From contig NZ_PYAL01000005.1 in NCBI RefSeq assembly GCF_004121055.1, forward strand, positions 310,001-374,000: a stretch of 64,000 nucleotides of DNA. The letters run 5' to 3'. Positions 7,411 to 16,530 of this stretch are shown here, one piece after another. Made by a program: the position numbers and the translations under genes. Position 1 is the stretch's first letter. Every line of letters starts with the position of its first letter. This DNA is from Achromobacter aloeverae (lineage in GTDB: Bacteria; Pseudomonadota; Gammaproteobacteria; Burkholderiales; Burkholderiaceae_B). The notes below the pieces were generated by a model. The model made no database searches. It had not been told where the DNA came from and saw only the letters and a program-made list of their open reading frames with translations.

Positions 7411-8844
7411 TCACTCCTCCAGCACCCAGGTGTCCTTGGTGCCGCCGCCCTGGCTGCTGTTGACCACCAGCGACCCTTCGGTCAGCGCCACGCGGCACAG
7501 GCCGCCGGGCACCGTGCGCAGGTTCTTGCCGCACAGCACATAGGGGCGCAGGTCGACATGGCGCGGCGCCACGCCTGTTTCGACGTAGGTCGGCACGGTG
7601 GACAGCGCCAGCGTCGGCTGGGCGATATACGCCGCCGGATTGGCGCGCACGCGTTCCTTGAAGGCCTCCACCTGCGCGCGGGTCGAGGACGGCCCCACCA
7701 GCATGCCGTAGCCGCCCGCGCCGTGCACTTCCTTGACGACCAGCTCGTGCATATGGGCCAGTACGTGCGATAGCTCGTCCGGCCGCGCGCAGCGCCACGT
7801 CGGCACGTTTTGCAGTATGGGTTCCTCGCCGAGGTAGAAGCGGATCATGTCCGGCACGTACAGGTAGGTCGACTTGTCGTCGGCGATGCCGGTGCCGATC
7901 GCGTTGGCCAGCGTGATGCGGCCGGCACGGTAGACCGACAGCAGGCCCGGCACGCCCAGCGCCGAATCGGCGCGGAAGGACAGGGGATCCAGGAAGTCGT
8001 CGTCCAGGCGGCGATAGATGACGTCGACGCGGCGCGGGCCGCGCGTGGTGCGCATATAGACGGTGTTCTGCTCGACGAAGAGGTCGCGTCCCTCGACCAG
8101 TTCCACGCCCATCTGCTGCGCCAGGAAGGCGTGTTCGAAGTAGGCCGAGTTGTACTGGCCCGGCGTCAGCACCACCACGGTCGGATCGTCGATATTGCCG
8201 GGCGCGACTTCCCGCAGGTTGTCCAGCAGCAGGTCGGGATAGTGGGCTACCGGCTTGACCTTGATGCGGCTGAACGCGTCCGGCAGCAGCCGCATCGACA
8301 TCTTGCGGTTCTCCAGCATGTAGGACACGCCGGAGGGCACGCGCAAGTTGTCTTCCAGGACATAGAATTCGCCCTCGCCGGCGCGCACCACGTCGATGCC
8401 CGCGACGTTGCAGTAGATGTCCTCGGCGACATCAACATCCTGCATTTCCGGACGGTACTGGGCATTCATGAACACCTGTTCGGCCGGCACGATGCCGGCC
8501 CGGACGATGTCGTGGCCGTGATAGATGTCGTGGATGAACATGTTCAGCGCCCGCACGCGCTGCTTCAGGCCGGCGTCGAGCTGGCGCCATTCCTGCGCGG
8601 GAATGATGCGCGGCACCAGGTCGAAGGGGATCAGGCGTTCGGTGCCGGCATCGTCCCCGGCCACCGAGAAGGTAATGCCGACGCGGCGGAAGCTGAGGTC
8701 CGCCTCCACGCGCCGGGCGGCCATGACGTCGTCGGTCTGCGACGAGAGCCATTGCTGGAAGTCGCGATAGTGCGGCCGTGTCGCGCCGTCGCGGTCGACC
8801 ATTTCGTCATAGGCGGCGATACGGCCGGACGGTGTATCCATCAT
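7411..8844 (-). CDS. Circularly permuted ATP-grasp type 2 family protein
   Basis: The 477-residue protein matches the circularly permuted ATP-grasp family: DFQQWLSSQ and RRVGITFSVAG near the N-terminus, IPFDLVPRIIPAQEW, the FYVLEDNLRVPSGVSYMLENR segment (about residues 150-172), and EVHGAGGYGMLVGPSS plus AQPTLALSTVPT toward the C-terminus, the pattern of ATP- and Mg-binding loops. ATP-grasp enzymes join a carboxylate to an amine, so peptide or isopeptide bond formation is expected. The start at 8844 (ATGATG) follows a near-perfect AAGGAGGAG ribosome-binding site; an upstream in-frame start at 8922 lacks one. It is first in the Anbu operon and its promoter must lie in 8845-9060. Confidence 0.92.
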   Translation of the reverse strand: MMDTPSGRIAAYDEMVDRDGATRPHYRDFQQWLSSQTDDVMAARRVEADLSFRRVGITFSVAGDDAGTERLIPFDLVPRIIPAQEWRQLDAGLKQRVRALNMFIHDIYHGHDIVRAGIVPAEQVFMNAQYRPEMQDVDVAEDIYCNVAGIDVVRAGEGEFYVLEDNLRVPSGVSYMLENRKMSMRLLPDAFSRIKVKPVAHYPDLLLDNLREVAPGNIDDPTVVVLTPGQYNSAYFEHAFLAQQMGVELVEGRDLFVEQNTVYMRTTRGPRRVDVIYRRLDDDFLDPLSFRADSALGVPGLLSVYRAGRITLANAIGTGIADDKSTYLYVPDMIRFYLGEEPILQNVPTWRCARPDELSHVLAHMHELVVKEVHGAGGYGMLVGPSSTRAQVEAFKERVRANPAAYIAQPTLALSTVPTYVETGVAPRHVDLRPYVLCGKNLRTVPGGLCRVALTEGSLVVNSSQGGGTKDTWVLEE

Positions 8845-9153
8845 GTGGCTCCTCCTTGATGCGCGAGCCGTGGTCCGCGCGACAGCCAGCTTCTTGGGCT
8901 GGCAGAGCATCACAAGCAACACCTATGCCAACTTTTCGGAAGCTGGGTGGACAACAGCCCGCGACAGGTTTCTCGTTGTGTTTATGGAGCGGGGGAGGGG
9001 GACAGCCGCGCCGGCCGGACGCCGTAGAAGGCGGGAGGGCGCCGGCGGATGCCCGCAATGGCAAAAGAGAATGCCCCGAAATGGTGCGTTTCGGGGCATG
9101 GCGGGGCAGGGGCGGCGCCAGGATGAGTCATGGCGCGCCGGCAAACGGGCGTA
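8845..9153. other. Intergenic region upstream of the Anbu operon
   Basis: These 309 bases lie between two minus-strand genes. They hold the ribosome-binding site of the ATP-grasp gene (8848-8857), a moderately AT-richer part (about 8908-8990) where the operon promoter should be, and the terminator of the 5-formyl-THF cyclo-ligase gene (9060-9099). I could not fix -35 and -10 boxes. Small open frames here have no coding character. Confidence 0.6.
9060..9099 (-). terminator. Rho-independent terminator after the 5-formyl-THF cyclo-ligase gene
   Basis: ATGCCCCGAAA (9071-9081) and TTTCGGGGCAT (9089-9099) form a perfect 11-bp stem with a seven-base loop. Read on the minus strand, the stem is followed by TCTCTTTTGC, giving the T-rich tail. 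It lies about 55 bases past the gene's stop and insulates it from the Anbu operon. Confidence 0.85.
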
Positions 9154-9780
9154 TTAGGGAGCCTTGGGCACCCAGCCGTCCGGGGTGAGCACCGCGTCGA
9201 GGCGGACGTCGTGGGGTGCGGGCACGTGCTCGATGGGATCCAGGCGGCCGCAGCTCCAGGCGACGCCTATGGTGGTGTGCGGATGGCCGGCGGCCTTCAG
9301 GGCGGCCAGGGTGCGGTCGTAATAGCCGCCGCCGTAGCCGACCCGGTCGGCCAGCGGCGTGTAGCCCAGCGTGGGCACCAGCACCAGGTCGGGGACCACC
9401 ACCGTTCCGGCCAGGGGCTCCTGGATGCCGTAGGGCCCTTCGGCCATGGGGGCGTCCGGCGTCCAGGGGCGGAATTCGAGCGGCTGGTCGCGTTCGCGGA
9501 CCGCCGGCAAGGCCACCGTGATCCCGGCTTCCACCCACTGTTCCAGCAGCGGCCGCAGGTCGGGCTCGTCCTGCAGGGGCCAGTAGGCCGCCACGACGGC
9601 GGGAGCCGGCCGGCCGGCCTTCAGCGCGGCGTCGCGCGCCAGCCCCAGCCAGGTGTAAAGACGCCCACGCATGAGCAGGGCGCCACGCCGCCGCTGGTCG
9701 TCCGGCAGCGCGGCGCGGAGTTGTCTTAATCGCGTGCGCAGCGGTACTGCGTTATCCTCTTGCGTAAATTTCGTGGACAT
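9154..9780 (-). CDS. 5-formyltetrahydrofolate cyclo-ligase
   Basis: A 208-residue cytoplasmic enzyme that converts 5-formyl-THF to 5,10-methenyl-THF using ATP, rescuing folate from a dead-end form. The N-terminal LRTRLRQLRAAL helix with basic residues, the ATP/folate stretch RPAPVVAAYWPLQDEPD, and the near-invariant VGYGGGYYDRTLAAL motif (about residues 145-160) all match the YgfA/MTHFS family. It starts at ATG 9780 and is divergent from slt; the two starts are only about 25-45 bases apart, so their promoters overlap the coding starts. Unlike in Gammaproteobacteria, there is no room for a 6S RNA gene immediately upstream. Confidence 0.94.
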   Translation of the reverse strand: MSTKFTQEDNAVPLRTRLRQLRAALPDDQRRRGALLMRGRLYTWLGLARDAALKAGRPAPAVVAAYWPLQDEPDLRPLLEQWVEAGITVALPAVRERDQPLEFRPWTPDAPMAEGPYGIQEPLAGTVVVPDLVLVPTLGYTPLADRVGYGGGYYDRTLAALKAAGHPHTTIGVAWSCGRLDPIEHVPAPHDVRLDAVLTPDGWVPKAP

Positions 9781-9805
9781 ATTTTTCCATACAGGGTGTT
9801 GCGGC

Positions 9806-12010
9806 GTGGCGCTAAGGAGACTAGGCCTGGAATCCGGACGTTATCAGAAATCCCCCCGCGCCGAGCAGGCACGGGCATGGCGCCGGCTGTTGCCGCTGCT
9901 GCCATTGCTGGCGGCCGCCTGCGCGCCGGTCGACGCGCAGCAGCGCAACGCCGCGCGGACCGACGCCGCGGTGGCGACCGTCGCGCCGGCAGCGCCGCCG
10001 TCGAGCGGTCTGCAAAGCGGTCCCCAAAGCGGTCTCCAGCCCGTCCCGGGAGCGATGCAGCCGGCGCCGTCCGCGCCGTCGGGCATGATCGCCCCGCAGG
10101 AGGCGCCCCTGCCGCTTGCCCCGGCCGCGTCCTCGCCGTCCATGGCGCAGCAGGCCGTGATCGCCGCGCGCGATGCCATGCAGCGCAAGCAATGGTCGGT
10201 GCTGGCCGTGACCGTGCCGCAGGCGCGAGCCGACATCCTTGGCATGTATCCGGAGTACTGGCTGCTGCGTTACCAGCTCTGGAACCTGCCCGCCAACCAG
10301 CGGCCCACCCCGGACCTGCAGAATTTCCTGCGGCGCAATGCCGACTCCTACCTGGGCGACAAGCTGCGGCAGGACTGGTTGCTGGTTGCCGCGCGCTCCG
10401 GCGATTTCGATACGGTCAACAAGCTGGGGCCGGTCAAGAACACCGGCCCGCAGACGGAATGCGCCATCCTGAACGCCCGCCACATGACCGGGCGCAAGGT
10501 CGACGCCCGGCAGGCCATGGAAACCTTCGCGCCCGGCCCCTGGTGCTGGACGCTCTACGATCAACTGGTGGCCGACAAGGTGCTGGGCTGGGAGCAGCTC
10601 GAACCGCAGCTGCGCGACGCCATCGAGAACAACAAGACATCGGACGCCGGCAAGTTCGCCAGCTACATGTTCGATCCCGCCCAGATGAAGGCCTACGACG
10701 CCTTGATGCGGGACCCGATGAAATGGCTGGTCAAGCAGCCCAAGCCGCCGCGCTCGCGCGCCGAGACCGAGCTGGTCACCATTGCCCTGGCGCGCCTGCC
10801 GCGCAAGGACCTGGACGTGGCCGACGCCTACTTCCGCCGCGAATGGGCCAAGAGCCTGCCGCGTGAGAACGTTGCCTGGCTGCGCGGCCAGTATGCGCTG
10901 GTAGCCGTGCTCAACCTGGATAGCCGGGCCAACGACTGGTACGTGGAGGCGGGCCATATCCGCATGACCTCCTATAACCAGGCCTGGAAGGTGCGCGCCG
11001 CGCTGCGCCAGCCCAAGATCGACTGGCGCTGGGTGATGGCCAGCATCGATGCGATGCCGGTTTCCGACCGCGCCGACCCCAGCTGGATCTACTGGTATGC
11101 GCGCGGCCTGGCCGCCACCGGCCGGAAGGAAGAGGCACTGCGCATGTATGCCGGGATTGCCGACCAGTTCAATTTCTACGGCCAATTGGCGGCCGAGGAG
11201 CTGGGCCGTCCCATCACCGTGCCGCCGCGCCCGGCGCCGGTCACGGCGCAGGAGCTGGCGCAGGCCCGGGCCAATCCCGGATTGCAGCGCGCCATCGCGA
11301 TGTTCCGCCTGGGCTGGCGGCCCGAGGCGGTGCCCGAATGGAATTTCGCGATACGCGATATGGACGACCGCCAGTTGCTGGCGGCCGCCGAGCTGGCGCG
11401 CGTCGAGAATATCTACGACCGTGTGGTCAATACCTCGGACCGCACGGCGACGCAGTTCGATTTCAGCCAGCGTTATATCGCGCCCTTCGAAGGCCGCGTG
11501 GCCGCCAAGGCCAACGAGATATCGCTCGATCCGGCCTGGGTCTACGGGTTGATTCGCCAGGAATCGCGTTTCATCATGGACGCGCGGTCGTCCGTGGGCG
11601 CGTCCGGCCTGATGCAGCTGATGCCGGCCACCGCCAAGTGGGTGGCGCGCAAGATCGGCATGGATAACTTCACGCCGGCCAGCGTCAACGACTTCGACAC
11701 CAATACCATCCTGGGCACCAATTACCTGAACATGGTGCTGCAGGACCTGGGCGGGTCGCAAGTGCTGGCCAGCGCCGGCTACAACGCGGGACCGCGGCGG
11801 CCCATCCAGTGGCGGTCGACGTTGAACCATCCGGTCGAGGGCGCCATCTTCGCGGAGACCATTCCCTTTACCGAGACGCGCACGTATGTGAAGAACGTGA
11901 TGGCCAACGCCACCTACTACGCGGCGATATTCACCGGCCAGCCGCAATCGCTCAAGCAGCGCCTGGGCCAGATTTCGCCGCAGGCCGCCGAGCCGACGCC
12001 GCTGCCGTGA
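9806..12010 (+). CDS. slt: Soluble lytic murein transglycosylase (GH23), probable lipoprotein or secreted form
   Basis: The 734-residue periplasmic enzyme cleaves the MurNAc-GlcNAc bond of peptidoglycan, forming 1,6-anhydro ends. After a basic n-region (RAWRR) comes [12 protein letters not shown], a signal peptide with a possible but weak lipobox (Ala at -3). A low-complexity Ala/Pro/Ser linker follows (about residues 40-115), then the helical superhelical U domain, and a C-terminal SLT domain with the catalytic Glu near residue 586 in [10 protein letters not shown], then [13 protein letters not shown] and [10 protein letters not shown]. The start is uncertain: GTG 9806 is given, while an AAGGAGA box at 9814-9820 points to an in-frame CTG at 9827. 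It overlaps the next gene by four bases. Confidence 0.92.
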   Translation: MALRRLGLESGRYQKSPRAEQARAWRRLLPLLPLLAAACAPVDAQQRNAARTDAAVATVAPAAPPSSGLQSGPQSGLQPVPGAMQPAPSAPSGMIAPQEAPLPLAPAASSPSMAQQAVIAARDAMQRKQWSVLAVTVPQARADILGMYPEYWLLRYQLWNLPANQRPTPDLQNFLRRNADSYLGDKLRQDWLLVAARSGDFDTVNKLGPVKNTGPQTECAILNARHMTGRKVDARQAMETFAPGPWCWTLYDQLVADKVLGWEQLEPQLRDAIENNKTSDAGKFASYMFDPAQMKAYDALMRDPMKWLVKQPKPPRSRAETELVTIALARLPRKDLDVADAYFRREWAKSLPRENVAWLRGQYALVAVLNLDSRANDWYVEAGHIRMTSYNQAWKVRAALRQPKIDWRWVMASIDAMPVSDRADPSWIYWYARGLAATGRKEEALRMYAGIADQFNFYGQLAAEELGRPITVPPRPAPVTAQELAQARANPGLQRAIAMFRLGWRPEAVPEWNFAIRDMDDRQLLAAAELARVENIYDRVVNTSDRTATQFDFSQRYIAPFEGRVAAKANEISLDPAWVYGLIRQESRFIMDARSSVGASGLMQLMPATAKWVARKIGMDNFTPASVNDFDTNTILGTNYLNMVLQDLGGSQVLASAGYNAGPRRPIQWRSTLNHPVEGAIFAETIPFTETRTYVKNVMANATYYAAIFTGQPQSLKQRLGQISPQAAEPTPLP

Positions 12011-13197
12011 GCAAGGCCGGAACCGATACGGGTTCGCATGGCCAGCCGGCCCATGATCCGAGGCATGACCCGGATCACGATCCGGCCCACGATCCGGCCC
12101 ACGACGCCGCCCACGACCCCGCGCTGGCCGGCCTCGCCGCCTACGTCGTCGGCGGCGCCGTGCGCGACGACCTGCTGGGCTTGCCCGCGGGCGACCGCGA
12201 CTGGGTCGTCGTCGGCGCCACGCCCGAGCAGATGGCCAAGCGCGGCTTCCTGCCTGTCGGCGGCGATTTCCCCGTGTTCCTGCATCCGGTCACGCGCGAG
12301 GAATACGCGCTGGCACGCACGGAACGCAAATCGGGGCTGGGCTACAAGGGCTTCACGTTCTATACCGGCAGCGACGTTACCCTGGAGGCCGACCTGCAGC
12401 GGCGCGATCTCACCGTCAATGCGATCGCCCGTACCGCCGACGGCCAGTTGATCGACCCGCTGGGGGGCGCCGCGGACGTGCGCGCGCGCGTGTTGCGCCA
12501 CGTCGGGGAGGCCTTCGCCGAGGATCCCGTGCGCATCCTGCGCCTGGCGCGGTTCGCGGCACGGTTTTCGGATTTCACCATCGCGCCGGAAACGCTGGCG
12601 CTGTGCCGGCGCATGGTGCAGGCCGGCGAGGCCGACGCGCTGGTGCCGGAGCGGGTCTGGAAGGAAATCTCGCGTGGCCTGATGACCGCCACGCCCTCGC
12701 GCGTGCTGGACGTGTTGCGCGAAAGCGGGGCGCTGCCGCGCGTGCTGCCCGGCCTGGTGGTGGATGAGGACACGGGCGCCGAGCTGGACAGGGCTGCCGC
12801 GGCGAACCTGCCCCTGCCGGGACGCTGGGCCTTGCTATGCCGTCACACGGCCGACGCCGGGGCCCTGGGCGCGCGCTTGCGCGTGCCGGCGGCGTGCACG
12901 GACGAGGCGCGCCTGCTGCCCGGGATGTTGACCGCCTTGGATAAAGCGCAAGACGATGCCGTCGCCCTGGACCTGATGGAGCGCTGCGACGCCCTGCGCA
13001 AGCCGGACCGCTATCTCGACCTGCTAAAGGCCGCGGCCATCGTGCGTCCGGTCGACATCGATCTCTGGGCGGCGCGCGTGGCGGCGGTGCGTGCCATCGA
13101 CGCCGGCGCCATCGCCCGTGCCGAGGGCGGCGATCCCGCGCGGATCAAGCCCGCCTTGCGGGCGGCACGCCTGGAGGCCTTGCGGCGATCCGGTTGA
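12007..13197 (+). CDS. cca: CCA tRNA nucleotidyltransferase with a His-Asp-Pro repeat leader and a degenerate HD domain
   Basis: The enzyme adds or repairs the 3' CCA of tRNA without a template. Class II bacterial motifs are present: [12 protein letters not shown] (near residues 47-58), the DRDW metal-binding carboxylates, [10 protein letters not shown], and [12 protein letters not shown]. The only in-frame start, GTG 12007, overlaps slt by GTGA and creates a leader of about 40 residues with six HD-containing units (residues 16-38) absent from typical Cca. In E. coli-type Cca a C-terminal HD phosphohydrolase domain carries an HDLGK motif; here the matching stretch reads [12 protein letters not shown], so that activity is probably lost. 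At 396 residues the overall length is otherwise near normal. Confidence 0.92.
   Translation: MSKAGTDTGSHGQPAHDPRHDPDHDPAHDPAHDAAHDPALAGLAAYVVGGAVRDDLLGLPAGDRDWVVVGATPEQMAKRGFLPVGGDFPVFLHPVTREEYALARTERKSGLGYKGFTFYTGSDVTLEADLQRRDLTVNAIARTADGQLIDPLGGAADVRARVLRHVGEAFAEDPVRILRLARFAARFSDFTIAPETLALCRRMVQAGEADALVPERVWKEISRGLMTATPSRVLDVLRESGALPRVLPGLVVDEDTGAELDRAAAANLPLPGRWALLCRHTADAGALGARLRVPAACTDEARLLPGMLTALDKAQDDAVALDLMERCDALRKPDRYLDLLKAAAIVRPVDIDLWAARVAAVRAIDAGAIARAEGGDPARIKPALRAARLEALRRSG
12052..12120 (+). repeat. In-frame 12-bp repeat encoding His-Asp-Pro units in the Cca leader
   Basis: About six copies of a 12-base unit close to GCCCACGATCCG lie end to end, each giving His-Asp-Pro-X. Copies differ mainly at third positions, so the array is not fresh duplication throughout. 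Confidence 0.85.
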
Positions 13198-13239
13198 GCG
13201 CTTGCGGTATTGGCGAGCCAGGGAAGGCGCGCCTGGCAG

Positions 13240-14412
13240 CTACAGCGTATCGCGCCTGTCTCCGCGATTGAAGCCCAGCAGCGGTGTATCCATCCCGCGG
13301 CCGACGGCCAGCACCTTGAACAGTTCGCCCATCTCCGCTTCCGACAGCAGTTTCTGCACCGGCGCGACGACGCGGGCATAGGCGCCGGCGTCGCTGGGGT
13401 CGAGGCCGGCAAGCTGTTCCATGAGGCCCGCATTCATGAGGAAGCGCGCCTGGGAGGTGTAGCCCAGGACGTCCAGCCCGCCTTCCAGCGCGGCATCGGC
13501 CATGGCGGTGAAATCGACGTGGGCGGTAATGTCCTGCAAGCCCGGCGCCAGGAAGGGATCGGCGTGCGAGTGGTGGCGCAGATGGCACATCAGCGTGCCG
13601 CCGGCGCGCTGCGGGTGGTAGTACTCGCGGCGGGGAAAACCGTAATCGAACAGCAGCGCGGCGCCGCGTTGCAACCACTGCCCCAGGCCGCGCACCCAGG
13701 CCTCGCCCTGGTGATTGATTTCGGAGACGTAGCCGGCCAACGGCGGCATCCGTTCGGCCATGCGCCGCGCCATGTCGTCCGGCGCGGCGCGGTCCTTCCA
13801 GACGAAGGCGCCTTGGGCATCGACGGCGACGCCGCGCTGGAAGGGATTTTCCTGCTCATCCCAACGGAAGACGTCGACCGGCATCGCGTCCAGCACCTCG
13901 TTGGCCAGTACGCATCCCACGAAGGACTCGGGCAGGCGGTCCAGCCAGGTGACCCGATCGCCCAGCGCGGCGAGCCGCGACTGCTGCCGCGCGCGCAGGT
14001 CGGCCGAAACCTCGACGATGGAATAACGCACCCGCAAGCCCTGGGCGTCCAGCGCGGCAATCACGCTGGCGGCCAGCGCGCCGCTGCCCGCGCCGAATTC
14101 CAGTACGTCCAGGCTGTCGCTGGCGCGCAGGATCTGCGCCGCCTGGTTGGCCAGCGTCTGGCCGAACAGGGGCGTCAGCTCGGGCGCGGTGACGAAGTCC
14201 CCCGTCGGCGCCTGGTCATGGGCGGATTCCGCCAGCTTGACGCTGCCGGCGGCGTAGTAGCCCAGGCCGGGGGCATAGAGCGCTTCGGCCATCCAGGCTT
14301 CGAAGGGAAGCCAGCCGCCTGCGCCGGCGATCACCTGGCGCAGGTGCCGGGCGACACGTTCGCCGTGGGCGCGGGTATCGGGATCGAAGTCGAAAGCGGG
14401 ATGGGATGTCAT
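13240..14412 (-). CDS. SAM-dependent methyltransferase, NDUFAF7/MidA (DUF185) family
   Basis: The 390-residue protein matches the MidA/NDUFAF7 family. It has an N-terminal helical part with WMAEALYAPGLGYYAAGS, then a Rossmann methyltransferase core with the SAM-binding LEFGAGSGALAASV (near residues 98-111), VRYSIVEVSADL, ANEVLDAMPVDVF and LLFDYGFPRREYYHPQR. The mitochondrial member methylates an arginine of the complex I subunit NDUFS2; the bacterial substrate is not established. ATG 14412 is chosen because an upstream in-frame ATG (14454) falls inside the terminator hairpin of the preceding gene. The gene is convergent with cca and sits downstream of the helicase gene on the same strand, but is separated from it by that terminator. 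Confidence 0.92.
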   Translation of the reverse strand: MTSHPAFDFDPDTRAHGERVARHLRQVIAGAGGWLPFEAWMAEALYAPGLGYYAAGSVKLAESAHDQAPTGDFVTAPELTPLFGQTLANQAAQILRASDSLDVLEFGAGSGALAASVIAALDAQGLRVRYSIVEVSADLRARQQSRLAALGDRVTWLDRLPESFVGCVLANEVLDAMPVDVFRWDEQENPFQRGVAVDAQGAFVWKDRAAPDDMARRMAERMPPLAGYVSEINHQGEAWVRGLGQWLQRGAALLFDYGFPRREYYHPQRAGGTLMCHLRHHSHADPFLAPGLQDITAHVDFTAMADAALEGGLDVLGYTSQARFLMNAGLMEQLAGLDPSDAGAYARVVAPVQKLLSEAEMGELFKVLAVGRGMDTPLLGFNRGDRRDTL

Positions 14413-14423
14413 GCTGCGGCGGG

Positions 14424-14481
14424 GGATGAAAAAGCAAAAAAGCGGAACCTCCATTTTTTCAGCAAATGGAGAATTCCGCTT
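14424..14481 (-). terminator. Rho-independent terminator after the RhlE-type helicase gene
   Basis: AAGCGGAA plus CTCCATTT (14440-14456) pair with AAATGGAG plus TTCCGCTT (14464-14481) with one internal bulge. On the minus strand the stem is followed by TTTTTTGCTTTTTC. It lies about 155 bases past the helicase stop and ends 28 bases before the methyltransferase start. Confidence 0.85.
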
Positions 14482-14637
14482 CGACCGCCAAGTTACCGTC
14501 CGGATAGTATCTATCGGCTACTGTCCGGCTGGTATCCAGAAAAAGTCCCCATGCCGCGCGGCTTACGCCGCTTGCCGCTCTACGGGAGAGGCGCTTTTGC
14601 CTTGAGGCGGGTCAAGGTAAAAAAGGGACGTACGCGC

Positions 14638-16530
14638 TTAGTCGCGGCGGCCGGCGTAGCCAGGCTTGTCGAAGCGCTTGGCGGGTCCGCCAGCGCGCTT
14701 TTCGAAAGCCGGACGGGCCGGGCGGGCATAGCCGTCGCCCGAACCATGGCCGCCGGCGCCTTCGCGGCGTTCGGCGCGGAAGCTGCCTTCGGAGCGAGGG
14801 CCGCCTTCATGACGAGGGCCACCTTCGCGACGGAAGCCGCCTTCAGAACGGAAGCCACCGGGGCGGCCATCCGCTTCAGGACGGGCACCGCCTTCACGGC
14901 GGAAGCCACCCTCGGGACGAGCACCGCCTTCGCGACGGAAGCCCCCCTCGGGACGGGCGCCGCCTTCACGGCGGAAGCCACCCTCGGGGCGGGCGCCGCC
15001 TTCACGGCGGAAGCCACCCTCGGGACGGGCACCGCCTTCACGACGGAAGCCACCCTCGGGGCGGGCGCCGCCTTCACGGCGGAAGCCACCCTCGGGGCGG
15101 GCGCCGCCTTCACGGCGGAAACCTTCCGAGCGGAATGCGTCATCCGTACGGAAGCCGCCGCGCTCGGCGCGCTCGGCACGGAAACCACCGGTACGGCCAT
15201 CCGCGTCCGGACGGGGCGAGCGCTGCTCGTAGCCCGGCCGGTCGCCACCGCGCCAGCCGCCCTGGGGACGGTCGCCGCCACCGAACGAACGCGGACGATC
15301 GCCGCCTTCGAAAGGACGGCCACGGCCCTGCGGACGCTTGCCGGCGAAGCCGCGCTTGCCGCCACGGTCGCCTTCATGCGGACGCGGCGCGCGCTTCGGC
15401 TCCAGGCCGGCGATGATCTGCGGCGCGATGGTCTGGCCGATGAAATGTTCGATACGGCGCACCTTGTGGCGTTCCGCGTGGGTGGCGAGGGTGAAGGCCA
15501 GCCCGTCACGGCCCGCGCGGCCGGTGCGGCCGATGCGGTGCACGTAGTCCTCGGCCTGCATGGGCAGGTCGTAGTTGACGGCGTGGCTGATGCCTTGCAC
15601 GTCGATGCCGCGCGCCGCCACGTCGGTGGCCACCAGCACGCGCAGCTGGCCGCGTTGCAGCAGGCCCAGCGTGCGGGTGCGCTGGCGCTGGTTCATGTCG
15701 CCGTGCAGGGCGGCCGCGGCGAAGCCCTGGTCGCTCAGGTGGCCGGCCAGGTCGTCGGCGCCGCGCTTGGTGGCGGTGAAGACGATCGCCTGGTCCAGCG
15801 TGGCGTCACGCAGCACGTGATCCAGCAACTGCATCTTGTGTTGCAGGTCGTCGGCGTACAGCAGGCTTTGCGTGATGTTGCCGTGCTTTTCCTTCGCGCC
15901 GGCGATCTCGATGCGCTGCGGTTCGCGCATCATCTTGGCCGCCAGGCGTGCGACGCTGCCATCCAGCGTGGCCGAGAACAGCAGGGTCTGGCGTTCGGCC
16001 GGCAGGCGCGCCAGGATGGTCTCGATGTCCTCGATGAAGCCCATGTCCAGCATGCGGTCGGCTTCGTCGAGGACCAGGGTGTGCACGGTATTCAGTTTGA
16101 CGCGGCCGGCTTGCAGGTGATCCAGCAGGCGGCCGGGCGTGGCGACCAGCACGTCGACGCGGCGCGACAGCGCCTTCAATTGGGCGCCATACGGCATGCC
16201 GCCGACGACGATGGTGGTGCGCAGGTCGGCGATATTGCGGCCGTAGATGCGCGTGGCGTCGTTGACCTGCATGGCCAGTTCGCGGGTGGGCGTCAGCACC
16301 AGCACCTGGACGCCCGAGCCCTTGTTGGCGGGCTGCTTGGCGACACGGTTCAGGGCGGGCAGCATGAAGGCGGCGGTCTTGCCGCTACCGGTTTGCGAGG
16401 AGACCATCAGGTCATGGCCAGCCAGCGCCTGCGGAATGGCGGCGGCCTGCACGGGCGTGGGGGCGGAGAAGCCCGCGGCTTCGAGAGCGGACAACAGGGT
16501 GGGAGCGAGTCCCAAGGATTCGAAAGACAT
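14638..16530 (-). CDS. rhlE: DEAD-box RNA helicase, RhlE type, with a long Arg/Gly-rich repeat tail
   Basis: The 630-residue protein unwinds short RNA duplexes with ATP, usually in ribosome assembly, RNA decay or cold adaptation. The core (about residues 1-375) carries the Q motif (FESLGL ... TPVQ), Walker A SSQTGSGKT (46-52), PTRELA, LDEADRMLDMGF, SATLDGS, and HRIGRTGRAGRDG. The tail (about 376-630) is dominated by Arg, Gly and Glu and contains seven exact or near-exact RREGGARPEGGF units. ATG 16530 with AAGGG upstream gives the standard N-terminus (MSFESLGL); an upstream in-frame start (16563) would begin in the 5' hairpin. The symbol is by family resemblance. Confidence 0.93.
   Translation of the reverse strand: MSFESLGLAPTLLSALEAAGFSAPTPVQAAAIPQALAGHDLMVSSQTGSGKTAAFMLPALNRVAKQPANKGSGVQVLVLTPTRELAMQVNDATRIYGRNIADLRTTIVVGGMPYGAQLKALSRRVDVLVATPGRLLDHLQAGRVKLNTVHTLVLDEADRMLDMGFIEDIETILARLPAERQTLLFSATLDGSVARLAAKMMREPQRIEIAGAKEKHGNITQSLLYADDLQHKMQLLDHVLRDATLDQAIVFTATKRGADDLAGHLSDQGFAAAALHGDMNQRQRTRTLGLLQRGQLRVLVATDVAARGIDVQGISHAVNYDLPMQAEDYVHRIGRTGRAGRDGLAFTLATHAERHKVRRIEHFIGQTIAPQIIAGLEPKRAPRPHEGDRGGKRGFAGKRPQGRGRPFEGGDRPRSFGGGDRPQGGWRGGDRPGYEQRSPRPDADGRTGGFRAERAERGGFRTDDAFRSEGFRREGGARPEGGFRREGGARPEGGFRREGGARPEGGFRREGGARPEGGFRREGGARPEGGFRREGGARPEGGFRREGGARPEADGRPGGFRSEGGFRREGGPRHEGGPRSEGSFRAERREGAGGHGSGDGYARPARPAFEKRAGGPAKRFDKPGYAGRRD
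14880..15128 (-). repeat. 36-bp in-frame tandem repeat in the helicase tail, about seven units
   Basis: A 36-base unit (on the plus strand beginning near CGCCTTCACGGCGGAAGCC) recurs about seven times with few substitutions, encoding the 12-residue unit RREGGARPEGGF. High nucleotide identity between units indicates recent expansion or ongoing gene conversion. Confidence 0.9.

Noticed and set aside
9781-9805. 6S RNA gene next to the 5-formyl-THF cyclo-ligase gene
   Set aside because: The gap to slt is too short, and no 6S-like bulged hairpin is visible.
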